The notes under the pieces were generated by a model. The model was given only the letters and a program-made list of their open reading frames with translations, was not told the origin of the DNA and did not search any database. From CAZQQN01 sp964549595 (GTDB lineage: Bacteria; Bacteroidota; Bacteroidia; CAILMK01; CAYYUA01), in NCBI GenBank assembly GCA_964549595.1, contig CAZJWK010000006.1, positions 1 through 60,189 of the forward strand: a stretch of 60,189 nt of DNA, written 5' to 3'. Each line of letters opens with the position of its first letter. Within the stretch, counting starts at the first letter, position 1. This document shows, in pieces, positions 35,631-43,774 of the stretch. The translations under genes were made by a program, and so were the position numbers.

Positions 35631-36491
35631 ATGCCGGACACCCAAAAAACCCTGAAACAAATTTTCGACCATTTTACCACGAAATTAAAAGTACTATACA
35701 ACGAGGAAGAAGCCTATAACATAACCCACTGGGTTTTTGAGGAAAAACTTGGGCTCAACCGGGCTCAGATGGTCATCGAGCAAAACAAAACGATCTCAGG
35801 GGATGAAATAAATTCGCTTGAGCAAGCATTTCATCGATTGACAAAAGGCGAACCCGTTCAATATGTGCTGGGAACCGTTCATTTCCTGGAATGTCGTTTA
35901 AATGTTGAAAAAAGCGTCCTAATACCCCGGCCAGAAACGGAAGAATTGGCGTCTAAAATCATTCACCGTCATCCGGGGTTTCGGGGTAAATTATTGGACA
36001 TTGGTACCGGCAGCGGATGTATCGCCATTGCTTTGGCAAGGCATTTCCCGGAAGCTGAAGTACACGGCTGGGAAAACTCCCGGGAAGCTTTGGAGGTTGC
36101 TAAAATAAATGCCCACGAAAATAATGCATCGGTACTTTGGGAAGAAAAAAATGTTTTGCAACAGAAAACCCTGGAAAATCAATTCGATTTAATCACTTGC
36201 AATCCGCCTTACGTCTTAGAAGGGGAAAAAAGCAATATGGGGAGGAACATACTGGGCTTTGAACCTCCAGAGGCTCTGTTTGTTCCCGATGATGATCCTC
36301 TGATTTATTTCCGCCAAGTCATGCAATTGGCGGCCAATGACCTTAATGAACAAGGCTGGTTATATTTCGAAATCAATGAACGGTATGCCTCCCAAATTAG
36401 AGCAATTTTTGAAGACACGGGCTTTAAAGAAGTAGCAATAGGAAAAGACCTGAGTAATAAAGAGCGCTTTGCATGGGGGAAAAAGGGTTAA
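35631..36491 (+). CDS. prmC: peptide chain release factor N5-glutamine methyltransferase
   Basis: This 286-residue enzyme methylates the Gln of the GGQ motif in release factors 1 and 2. N-terminal helical domain: EAYNITHWVFEEKLGLNRAQMV. The catalytic Rossmann domain has the linker LECRLNVEKSVLIPRPETEELA, the SAM-binding LLDIGTGSGCIAIALARHFPEA and the catalytic CNPPYV. The family-specific PRPETE and NPPY motifs are both present, and length is normal. The ATG at 35631 precedes the conserved helix at the right distance. It is usually next to prfA in other phyla, but not here. Confidence 0.94.
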   Translation: MPDTQKTLKQIFDHFTTKLKVLYNEEEAYNITHWVFEEKLGLNRAQMVIEQNKTISGDEINSLEQAFHRLTKGEPVQYVLGTVHFLECRLNVEKSVLIPRPETEELASKIIHRHPGFRGKLLDIGTGSGCIAIALARHFPEAEVHGWENSREALEVAKINAHENNASVLWEEKNVLQQKTLENQFDLITCNPPYVLEGEKSNMGRNILGFEPPEALFVPDDDPLIYFRQVMQLAANDLNEQGWLYFEINERYASQIRAIFEDTGFKEVAIGKDLSNKERFAWGKKG

Positions 36492-36566
36492 GATTAACAC
36501 TTGATTTTTGAAGAATGCTAATTGGGCAAGATATTTGACCTAAACTTCAAAACCAAAAGGAATTTT

Positions 36567-37265
36567 ATGGATTTAAACAACAAATTAGCCATCGTAACAG
36601 GGGTAAGCAAAGGCATTGGTTATCATACGGTTCAACAATTGCTGGATAAGGGTGCTAAAGTGGCCGGATGGGGACGATCCGAACCCGACATCAAACATGA
36701 TTACTTCAAATTTTACAAAACGGATGTACAGGATTTTTATTCATTAGAAGGCACCTACAGCCTTACCAAGAAGGACCTTCAACAAACACCCTCCATCTTG
36801 ATTAACAACGCTGGTTTGGGCGCATTCGGTCCGGTGGAAGATTTTTCCCTGGAAGAATGGCATAAGCTTTTTAATACCAATGTGCACGGCATTTTTTATT
36901 GCAGCAAGTTGGTTGTACCGGATCTTAAGGAACAAAAATATGGACACATCATAAATATTGCCTCTATCGCGGGTCTGCAAGGGCAACCCTACGGAACAGC
37001 CTACAATGGAACCAAATACGCTGTCCGCGGCATTTCTGATTGTCTTTTTAAAGAGTTAAGGGATTATGGAATAAAAGTAAGTTGCGTATTTCCGGGGTCC
37101 ACAAAAACAGATTTCTTTGAAAACGCACCGGGTGTAGAAGCCCATGATTATATGATGAAACCGGAAGAAGTAGCCCTGGAATTAATCCGCATCCTGGAAA
37201 CCAATGACAATTTCTTGATAAGCGAATCCACATTCAGACCTCTGCAGCCTAAGGGACCTCAATAA
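36567..37265 (+). CDS. short-chain dehydrogenase/reductase
   Basis: This 232-residue cytosolic NAD(P)-dependent oxidoreductase has the Rossmann motif TGVSKGIGYHT near the N-terminus and NNAGLGAFGP. The catalytic Ser is in IINIASIAG and the YxxxK pair in AYNGTKYAVRG; PGSTKTDFF follows. It resembles 3-oxoacyl-ACP reductase-like SDRs, but the substrate cannot be told. The ATG at 36567 follows AAAAGGAATTTT and is preferred over the upstream codon at 36522. It lies 75 bases after prmC on the same strand. Confidence 0.87.
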   Translation: MDLNNKLAIVTGVSKGIGYHTVQQLLDKGAKVAGWGRSEPDIKHDYFKFYKTDVQDFYSLEGTYSLTKKDLQQTPSILINNAGLGAFGPVEDFSLEEWHKLFNTNVHGIFYCSKLVVPDLKEQKYGHIINIASIAGLQGQPYGTAYNGTKYAVRGISDCLFKELRDYGIKVSCVFPGSTKTDFFENAPGVEAHDYMMKPEEVALELIRILETNDNFLISESTFRPLQPKGPQ

Positions 37266-37340
37266 CACCCGATTCAAAACACTGGAACAGGAAGTTTCGC
37301 CCAATGCAGTTGCCATTGGGTTTTAATTAACTTTTGTTTG

Positions 37341-37742
37341 TTATTGGTAAGCTTGTAATTGTTCGATGCCTTCTTTTTCGATGAAACGGGAATAGGCATA
37401 TCCGTTAACCTCGAACCGGATGTGAGCGCAGGAAGGCTTAAGATTAAATTGTAATTTAAGCGGCTTTCTTTTACCCTTTTCATAAATTTTTAGTACCCCA
37501 TCTGGTTGACATGGGTAATCGGGTGCCGATTTTCGGGAAACAGCATCAAGAAAATCCTTGGCCGTTTGCTTTTTGATTTTTTTGGTAAAGGTATCCGTTT
37601 TTTGACCATCTTTCTCTGAAATAAAAAAACATAACTCAAACCTTTCAGCGCCTTCACTCCATTCTTCAACCTTTTTCAAAGGCGAATCAGAACAGGCAAA
37701 CAAAACGAATGTTAAACAAAAAACCGGGTAGATTTTTTTCAT
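37341..37742 (-). CDS. small lipoprotein
   Basis: This 133-residue protein has a clear lipoprotein signal, MKKIYPVFCLTFVLFAC-SDS; the mature protein begins at the Cys of LFAC. It has a basic, Lys-rich body with two further Cys (DYPCQPD, KPSCAHI) that may form a disulfide. No domain recognised. It is probably anchored to the outer membrane, facing the periplasm. Monocistronic, convergent with the SDR gene. Confidence 0.75.
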   Translation of the reverse strand: MKKIYPVFCLTFVLFACSDSPLKKVEEWSEGAERFELCFFISEKDGQKTDTFTKKIKKQTAKDFLDAVSRKSAPDYPCQPDGVLKIYEKGKRKPLKLQFNLKPSCAHIRFEVNGYAYSRFIEKEGIEQLQAYQ

Positions 37743-37917
37743 ACGCTTAGTAGCTTTTAATCCTTATCTTATAAAATTAAAAAATTTTTTCATTTTTCCA
37801 GTGTTCATTTAATTTGGCGCTAAATTTGTTTCCCCAGCTTGAAGTGCATTTTTTTAAAAATCACTTAAGTAAAAGGCTTTGAGCATTCAAAGCTTTTAAA
37901 TCATTTAAATTGAGCAT

Positions 37918-39036
37918 ATGCAGAGTCAAAACGTAATTAAATTTAAAACACAGGGTAAAGACCAGAGAAAGTTCTTTTCCACCCTCAACAAAAAAATTAA
38001 TCAGTACTTTAAGGACCAGGACCTTTCTAAAAAGGCCAATGCTGAAATGATTACCAAATCCATTATTTTTATTGGTTCATATATTGGCGCTTTTTTGGCT
38101 ATTTTATTAGCCCAACCCCCGATGTGGTTAAACTTAGTGCTTTGGGGAATAATGGGATTTTCCCTGGCTGGAATCGGTATGAGTGTAATGCACGATGCCA
38201 TACACGGGGCTTATTCCCAAAAAAGTTGGGTTAACCGAATGATGGGACTCTCCTTAAATTTAGTAGGAGGCTCTACCATCAATTGGCACTGGCAACATAA
38301 TTTCTTGCACCATACCTATACCAACATTCACGATTGGGACGAGGACATTGAAGACAAAGGAACCCTTAAATTTTCCCCTCACTCTAAGGTTAAATGGTTT
38401 CATCGTGCTCAATGGATTTACGCTTTTTTCTTTTATGGTTTACTAACCCTTTATTGGGTAGTGGGTAAAGACTTTGTCCAATTTGCCAAATACACCAGAA
38501 ATGGGGTCAACGACAATCCCCCATTAAAATCAACCCTTATTTTTCTTCGGATTCTGGCATTGAAATTCGTTTATTTCTTTGCCATGTTAGTAATGCCTAC
38601 GTTGGTATTTAATATCCCTTTTGCTTACATCATTACCGGCTTTCTGTTAATGCATTTCATTTCAGGGATTATTCTCACAGTAGTTTTTCAATTGGCTCAT
38701 ACCGTAGAGGGAACGGAACATCCGTTACCCGATGAAGAAGGAAATATCAATAATGCCTGGGCCATTCACCAGATGAGGACCACCATTAATTTTGCGACTG
38801 ATAATCGATTTATCAATTGGTACGTAGGCGGATTAAATTTTCAGATTGAACACCACCTCTTCCCGCATATTTGCCATGTGCATTATCCGAAAATTAAACC
38901 CATAGTGAAAGAAACAGCAGAAGAATTTAATGTTCCTTATCAGGAAAATGACACCTTTAGCAGTGCGGTAAAATCCCACCTGAATTTATTACACTTATAT
39001 GGCAGGCTACCCAGTATGAATGACGCCATCGTGTAA
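37918..39036 (+). CDS. membrane fatty acid desaturase
   Basis: This 372-residue di-iron membrane desaturase has four to five hydrophobic segments (SIIFIGSYIGAFLAILLA, LVLWGIMGFSLAGIGMSV, FFYGLLTLYWVVG, IITGFLLMHFISGIILTVV). The three His boxes are HDAIH, HNFLHH and QIEHH (the last in NFQIEHHLFPH). The Gln in the third box is typical of front-end / acyl-CoA-type desaturases. It probably inserts a double bond into acyl chains to tune membrane fluidity. TAAATTTG at 37821-37828 is a plausible -7 box, leaving a leader of about 90 bases. Regiospecificity cannot be told. Monocistronic. Confidence 0.9.
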   Translation: MQSQNVIKFKTQGKDQRKFFSTLNKKINQYFKDQDLSKKANAEMITKSIIFIGSYIGAFLAILLAQPPMWLNLVLWGIMGFSLAGIGMSVMHDAIHGAYSQKSWVNRMMGLSLNLVGGSTINWHWQHNFLHHTYTNIHDWDEDIEDKGTLKFSPHSKVKWFHRAQWIYAFFFYGLLTLYWVVGKDFVQFAKYTRNGVNDNPPLKSTLIFLRILALKFVYFFAMLVMPTLVFNIPFAYIITGFLLMHFISGIILTVVFQLAHTVEGTEHPLPDEEGNINNAWAIHQMRTTINFATDNRFINWYVGGLNFQIEHHLFPHICHVHYPKIKPIVKETAEEFNVPYQENDTFSSAVKSHLNLLHLYGRLPSMNDAIV

Positions 39037-39123
39037 ACGGCTAAAAAGCTCTGCCTCATTCCGGCCGACTAAAAGGAGCGAAAAAATTTTAAGAGACCTG
39101 GAATGGGGTAAAGAGATTGCTGC

Positions 39124-40629
39124 TTATTGTTCGATCCCTTCCAGATACCTTCGGACTCCTCCCTCCAGGTGATTTACTTTAAAACCTTCTTGGTGCATAT
39201 GATGGGCTAAGATTTTGCTTTGACTACCCACTTCACAAACTAATAGATAAGTTTTTTCCGGGTCCCATTGCAGGTAATCCTGCCAAGCTTGCCCGAAAGG
39301 TATGGAACGGGTTTTCCCTGGGAGTGAGTCTCCGTTTTCACCGTCTTTTCTTAAATCAATAACCTCATCGGCATTTTCAAGATTGATGTAGGCTTCCTCG
39401 GCCACTTTAGAGGTTTCCATTTCGCTTGGTTCATTAGAATGAGGTTTGCTTTCCGAAAGCAGATAACCGGCTTCATCCAAGTCAAATATTTTCCGGTTTT
39501 CCACCGCTGAATCAATAACAGAGGTGTTCACCTTTCCAATGACATCCATCAATGCCTCATAGTAAGTATCGGTCACCACATTTTTACCGGCTAAGGCACA
39601 AAACTCCGGTCCTTTATAAGATTCCGAGAAAGTACCGATTTTAGTGGCATAGTCGGTTATTAAACCTTTTGTAAAAGTGCTTAGTGGGCGAATGATCATT
39701 AAATCACTAATCTGATCGAGCACCGCAAGATTTTTCAGGGTCTGGGTAGATACCTGACCTATGGATTCTCCTGTTACCATTGCTTTCGCGTTATGAAGCC
39801 TTGCTACTTTATCTGCGGCCTTGTAAAAAAAGTATTTAAGGATCAGGGTCTGATAAGATTCGGGCGCTTTCAAAATTTCTTCAATGCAAGGCACAAAATT
39901 CAACTCAATAAAACTACCCCTGGAACCACTACCCCATTGCCATTTGAGGATTGAATACGCTTTCCGGGCCTTTTTTTGTTGCTCCTCAGCCCCTAAATCA
40001 AAAAACAAAAAGTCCTGATCCAGGCCGGTCCGGTAAACCATCCAGGAGGCTACCGGTGAATCAATACCCCCGGAAAACATGGTTAGTGCCTTTCCCTGAA
40101 CTCCGATCGGAGCACCACTCATTCCGGGTATCTTTTGGTGATAAAGGTAAACCTGATCCCCCCTGATTTCCACATAGCAAATAATACCAGGGTTTTCCAA
40201 ATTAACAGTGCCAAAAGGTTGTAATTGAGCACCCAATTCCCTTTCGACCTCTGCTTGCCTTAATTGATGGTTATTGGTCTTTTTACAACGCACTGCATAA
40301 GTACCGGCTTTTTCCACCTCGTCCTGGAAAAATCGCCTACCTTCTTCCAGGATAGTTCCCATCCCCTCAATGGCAAACGCCTTCACTTTGGCAAAATATT
40401 TAATTCCCGCAATCCTGCTCAACGTTTCATCTACCACTTCCGGGGAATAAAGTATGATGTGATTGGATGTTACCCTGACTTTTATTTGCTGAAAATTTTC
40501 TTTTTTCAGGCCCCGCTTCATGCCATTAATGATATTGTCTTTAAGCTGCCTGGTAAATTTTTCTTTGGTCCCTTTACGCTTAGTACCGATTTCCGGAGAA
40601 TATTTTATCAAATACGTGATCATTGTCAT
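39124..40629 (-). CDS. thiI: tRNA 4-thiouridine synthase ThiI with C-terminal rhodanese domain
   Basis: This 501-residue cytosolic enzyme forms 4-thiouridine at tRNA position 8 and, in some bacteria, supplies sulfur for the thiamin thiazole. The N-terminal ferredoxin-like/THUMP region (residues 1-~170) is followed by the PP-loop SGGIDSPVASW (Ser186 to Asp190) for adenylation. Cys344 in GPEFCALAG matches the disulfide Cys of the E. coli enzyme. A rhodanese-like domain (~430-501) carries the sulfur-accepting Cys465 in YLLVCEVGSQSK. The full E. coli-type architecture is therefore present, which suggests sulfur transfer through persulfide. Two ATG codons (40629, 40623) are possible starts. No thiamin genes are adjacent. 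Confidence 0.93.
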   Translation of the reverse strand: MTMITYLIKYSPEIGTKRKGTKEKFTRQLKDNIINGMKRGLKKENFQQIKVRVTSNHIILYSPEVVDETLSRIAGIKYFAKVKAFAIEGMGTILEEGRRFFQDEVEKAGTYAVRCKKTNNHQLRQAEVERELGAQLQPFGTVNLENPGIICYVEIRGDQVYLYHQKIPGMSGAPIGVQGKALTMFSGGIDSPVASWMVYRTGLDQDFLFFDLGAEEQQKKARKAYSILKWQWGSGSRGSFIELNFVPCIEEILKAPESYQTLILKYFFYKAADKVARLHNAKAMVTGESIGQVSTQTLKNLAVLDQISDLMIIRPLSTFTKGLITDYATKIGTFSESYKGPEFCALAGKNVVTDTYYEALMDVIGKVNTSVIDSAVENRKIFDLDEAGYLLSESKPHSNEPSEMETSKVAEEAYINLENADEVIDLRKDGENGDSLPGKTRSIPFGQAWQDYLQWDPEKTYLLVCEVGSQSKILAHHMHQEGFKVNHLEGGVRRYLEGIEQ

Positions 40630-40861
40630 TGGCTCAGCTTTCCTTTTTTCAATCCTGAATTACAATGAGGAATTAAGAAGATAAAGTTCCAAAATAATAG
40701 AAGCCTGTCCAAGCCTAATGCAGAAACTCAGAACCCTTTATGAAAGCGCTTCTTTCAAATTCTTACCAAAAAATGCGGTATTAGGTAATGGTTTCCAGGA
40801 AAACCTTAAAGATTGCGAATTGTTAATTGTTAGGAAGTTTTCAGCTTGGTTAATGGCTAAT

Positions 40862-40869
40862 TAACTTTG
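40862..40869 (+). promoter_or_regulatory. -7-like box before msrA
   Basis: TAACTTTG matches TAnnTTTG and lies 41 bases before the msrA start. No TTTG at a canonical distance was found. Confidence 0.35.
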
Positions 40870-40910
40870 CCCATTAACCATTTTCTCAAAGGCATTAAAT
40901 AAAAGTATGT

Positions 40911-41474
40911 ATGACAAATTACGCTGGTAAAAATATAAAAAAAGCGACATTGGGAGCCGGATGTTTTTGGTGCGTAGAAGCTGTTTTTCAACAACTGAAA
41001 GGCGTCCAAAAAGTAGAGGCAGGCTATGCAGGGGGTAATCTCGAAAACCCTTCTTATGAAGAGGTCTGCACCGGCAATACTGGCCATGCAGAAGTAGTAA
41101 GGATTGAATACGATCCCGAAATGATCACCTTTGAAGACTTACTTGAGGTATTCTGGCACACCCACAACCCCACCACCCTTAACCGCCAAGGGGCTGATGT
41201 GGGTTCCCAATACCGGTCTTCCATATTTTTTCATGATGCGGAGCAAAAACAAATAGCCGAGCAATCCCTGAAAAAAACTGATAATTCCGGCTTGTGGGAT
41301 GATCCCATTGTCACCAAAATTGAACCCCTGAAAAATTATTGTCCGGCTGAAAATTACCACCAGGATTATTATGAAAAGCACAAAAACGGCCCCTATTGCG
41401 ATGCTGTCATTGAGCCTAAATTGAAAAAACTAAAAGAAAAATTTGCTGATAAGCTAAAGGTTGAAGCCGGATAA
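40911..41474 (+). CDS. msrA: peptide-methionine (S)-S-oxide reductase MsrA
   Basis: This 187-residue cytosolic repair enzyme reduces methionine-S-sulfoxide using thioredoxin. The catalytic Cys is Cys18 in GAGCFWCVEAVF, with the second Cys three residues later (GCFWC). Other signatures are GVQKVEAGYAGG, TGHAEVVRIEYDP, FWHTHNPTTLNRQGADVGSQYRS and the C-terminal AENYHQDYYEKH. It is a single-domain enzyme, with no MsrB fusion. Single gene between thiI (divergent) and xth. Confidence 0.95.
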   Translation: MTNYAGKNIKKATLGAGCFWCVEAVFQQLKGVQKVEAGYAGGNLENPSYEEVCTGNTGHAEVVRIEYDPEMITFEDLLEVFWHTHNPTTLNRQGADVGSQYRSSIFFHDAEQKQIAEQSLKKTDNSGLWDDPIVTKIEPLKNYCPAENYHQDYYEKHKNGPYCDAVIEPKLKKLKEKFADKLKVEAG

Positions 41475-41635
41475 AAACCGTTGCCCTTTCAAACAGGCTT
41501 TTATTCAGACCAAAAAGCTTTAGCCCCAAACACACATCACCTTCATTTAAGAAAAAAGGGTAAAACCCGATTTTTCTAATCCTTATTTGGGGATTTTTTT
41601 GGCTGATTTCAGAACTTTGGAAAAAATGCCGGCTT

Positions 41636-42406
41636 ATGCAACCCAAAACCCTCTATTCCTGGAACGTTAACGGGATTAAGGCTATCCTTCGCAAGAATTT
41701 CAAGGAGTTCATGAAGGAATACCAACCGGAAGTGCTTTGTATCCAGGAAACCAAATCGCAGGATGAGGAGGTTCAAAAGTTACTAAGCCCTTTCGAAGGC
41801 TACTATGTATTCAGTCATTCCGCAGAACAAAAGGGCTATTCAGGGACGGCTGTCATGACCCGTACAAAACCGGAAGAAGCCTTATACGGCATAGGCAAAA
41901 AAGCCTACGACCAGGAAGGACGGACTATAACCCTGAAGTTTACGGATTATTACCTGGTCAATGTTTATGTCCCCAATGCCGGGAACGGCCTTAAAAGGCT
42001 GGATTACCGTAGCGACTGGGATGCGGATTTCCGTTCTTACCTCGCTCAACTGGCTAAAGAAAAGCCTGTGGTGGTAACCGGAGATTTCAATGTCGCACAC
42101 GAGGAAATTGATATTGCTCGGCCTAAACAGAATTACAACAAATCAGCAGGTTTTACCCAGACAGAAATCGATGGTTTCGATACCCACTTGCAGAAAGGTT
42201 TTATTGATACCTTTCGCGCTCTTTACCCGGATAAAGTAGTCTATACCTATTGGAGCTACAGGGCTCAGGCCCGAAAAAGGAATGTCGGATGGCGGATTGA
42301 TTACTTCCTGGTCAGTCAATCTTTGTGGAACCAAGTCAAAGACTCGTACATGCTGAATGATGTGCAGGGATCAGATCATTGCCCGATCGTTTTGACCCTG
42401 GAATAA
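41636..42406 (+). CDS. xth: exodeoxyribonuclease III / AP endonuclease
   Basis: This 256-residue Mg-dependent nuclease of base-excision repair cuts at abasic sites and trims 3' ends. The EEP-fold motifs are in order: SWNVNGIKA, LCIQETKSQ (metal-binding Glu), YSGTAVMTR, VNVYVPNAG, VTGDFNVAHEEID (catalytic Asp/Asn), GWRIDYFLVS and GSDHCPIVL (catalytic Asp-His). Complete and of normal length. It follows msrA by ~160 bases on the same strand. The inverted repeat at 42828-42854 is ~420 bases downstream and may not belong to it. Confidence 0.95.
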   Translation: MQPKTLYSWNVNGIKAILRKNFKEFMKEYQPEVLCIQETKSQDEEVQKLLSPFEGYYVFSHSAEQKGYSGTAVMTRTKPEEALYGIGKKAYDQEGRTITLKFTDYYLVNVYVPNAGNGLKRLDYRSDWDADFRSYLAQLAKEKPVVVTGDFNVAHEEIDIARPKQNYNKSAGFTQTEIDGFDTHLQKGFIDTFRALYPDKVVYTYWSYRAQARKRNVGWRIDYFLVSQSLWNQVKDSYMLNDVQGSDHCPIVLTLE

Positions 42407-42751
42407 GATTGAACCCCGATTAAGGAAATTTTTTCAATCCGGTTACTCCTAAAATTGCCTTCCTGGTGATTTCCTAAATCGGGATAACTCAAACCAAAAA
42501 ATCGGTACCTGATATTTTCGGCCAACACTATGGTTTCTCCATTAGCCATGCGGTCGCTCGATGAAGTTTCTCAAAAGATTGAGGGTTTTTAAACCTTTTC
42601 CACTTTATTCAGCCATTTCCAAACCAATGGCTATTTCAACGGAAACTTCTATGACCATCTACACTTGGGGCTAAGCGTCAATGGATCAGCCTTGGTTGGC
42701 AACGAAAAAATCCCGAAGGCCCCATTTAAAACCACAACCCTAAATTTCCAC

Positions 42752-42887
42752 AAAAATCTCCCACTAACCCAAGTCAAGCTTGGTTAGGTAAACGCAGGTA
42801 TAAAATTTAAGATTTAGGGAAGCTCCCAAGCCACGGGTTTCATACCCGTGGCTTAAAAAAATTTTTTATATAAAAATCTCCCACTAA
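42752..42887. repeat. 16-bp direct repeats flanking a hairpin
   Basis: Identical copies of AAAAATCTCCCACTAA lie at 42752-42767 and 42872-42887. The similarity continues more loosely (CAAG/TCAAGC) past each copy. Origin unknown: a local duplication or a remnant of an inserted element. Confidence 0.5.
42828..42854 (+). terminator. strong hairpin, possible terminator
   Basis: AAGCCACGGGT pairs with ACCCGTGGCTT around TTCAT. It is followed by A7 and then T6, so the T-run is displaced; termination is possible but not certain. Confidence 0.45.
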
Positions 42888-43023
42888 TCAAGCGATTTTT
42901 TAATAGTCTGAAAATCAATTTTTTAAATTGTTTTTGCTAAAATTTTATATGGGAAATGGGAAAGAACCGAAAAATTACCTAACCCTAAATACCCAATTAC
43001 TTCTTGAAAAAAATGAGGTGAAA

Positions 43024-43059
43024 TTGTGACAAATTTGTGATACCTCACTCCTAATTTAG
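43024..43059 (+). promoter_or_regulatory. direct-repeat operator plus -7-like box before the response regulator
   Basis: TTGTGAC (43024-43030) and TTGTGAT (43035-43041) are spaced 11 bases start to start, as usual for OmpR-family binding sites, and are followed by ACCTCA. TAATTTAG (43052-43059) resembles the -7 box. The same arrangement stands before the repeat-protein gene at 45503. Probable autoregulatory site of the adjacent regulator. Confidence 0.6.
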
Positions 43060-43079
43060 CCCCTTAAAACGATACCTCC

Positions 43080-43768
43080 ATGAGTAAGAAAGTACTCATT
43101 GTAGAAGATGACAAGGAAATAGTCGAATTACTGGATATTCATCTGCGTGATGAGGGGTATTCACTGGACAAGGCCTATGATGGAATAGAGGGGCTTAATA
43201 AGGCTTTGGGCCAACCTTACGACCTCCTCATATTGGACCTTATGTTACCCAGCCTGGATGGCATTGACTTTTGTAATAAACTAAGGGGCAAGGAAATACG
43301 GACACCCGTCCTAATGCTTACCGCCAAATCTGAAGAATTAGACCGGGTGCTGGGGCTTGAATCAGGTGCTGATGACTACATGACCAAACCATTTAGCGTG
43401 CGAGAACTAATGGCTCGTATAAAAGCCATTTTTAGGCGCATGCAAATGTCAGAGGAAGATCATAAAAATCCCCGGAAAACCCGTTTAACCTTCGAATCCT
43501 TGACCATTGATTATGAGAAAAGAAAAGTGACTAAAGATGAAAACCGGCTAGAGCTCACCCCAAAAGAATTTGACCTTCTAACCCGGGATGCAGCTTCAAC
43601 AGGGAGGAAATCCTGAATATTGTCTGGGGCTACGAATTCGAAGGGTATGAGCATACCGTGAATTCCCATATCAATCGTTTAAGATCCAAAATTGAGCCCG
43701 ATTTATCCAAACCTACTTACATCCTAACAACCTGGGGAATCGGCTACCGTTTTACTGATGATCAATAG
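43080..43768 (+). pseudogene. OmpR-family response regulator, frameshifted in the DNA-binding domain
   Basis: The receiver domain is intact: acidic pocket VEDDKE, phospho-acceptor Asp53 in LILDLMLPSLDG, Thr81 region LMLTAK and Lys103 in MTKPF. The winged-helix domain starts normally (LTPKEFDLL, ending near 43576) and then runs out of frame to a TGA at 43616. The missing part resumes in another frame from 43577: SNPGCSFNREEILNIVWGYE, NSHINRLRSKIEPD, ILTTWGIGYRF, ending in TAG at 43768, six bases before the kinase start. Compared with the family, about 16 bases seem to be missing between EFDLL and SNPG. It may be a real mutation or an assembly error; the intact downstream kinase and conserved operator favour an error or a very recent loss. 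Confidence 0.8.
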
Positions 43769-43774
43769 CTGATT

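Larger units (their letters stand above)
42407..43023. other. gene-free stretch with direct repeats
   Basis: No intact gene is present. A 16-base direct repeat, AAAAATCTCCCACTAA, occurs at 42752-42767 and 42872-42887, exactly 120 bases apart and flanking a strong hairpin. A frame open from about 42590 to the TAG near 42790 reads like protein (HFQTNGYFNGNFYDHLHLG) but has no start codon. Confidence 0.4.

Noticed and set aside
43492..43510. TTCGAATCC resembling a tRNA T-arm
   Set aside because: It lies inside the response regulator coding region with no acceptor stem or anticodon arm around it. No tRNA was found in the window.
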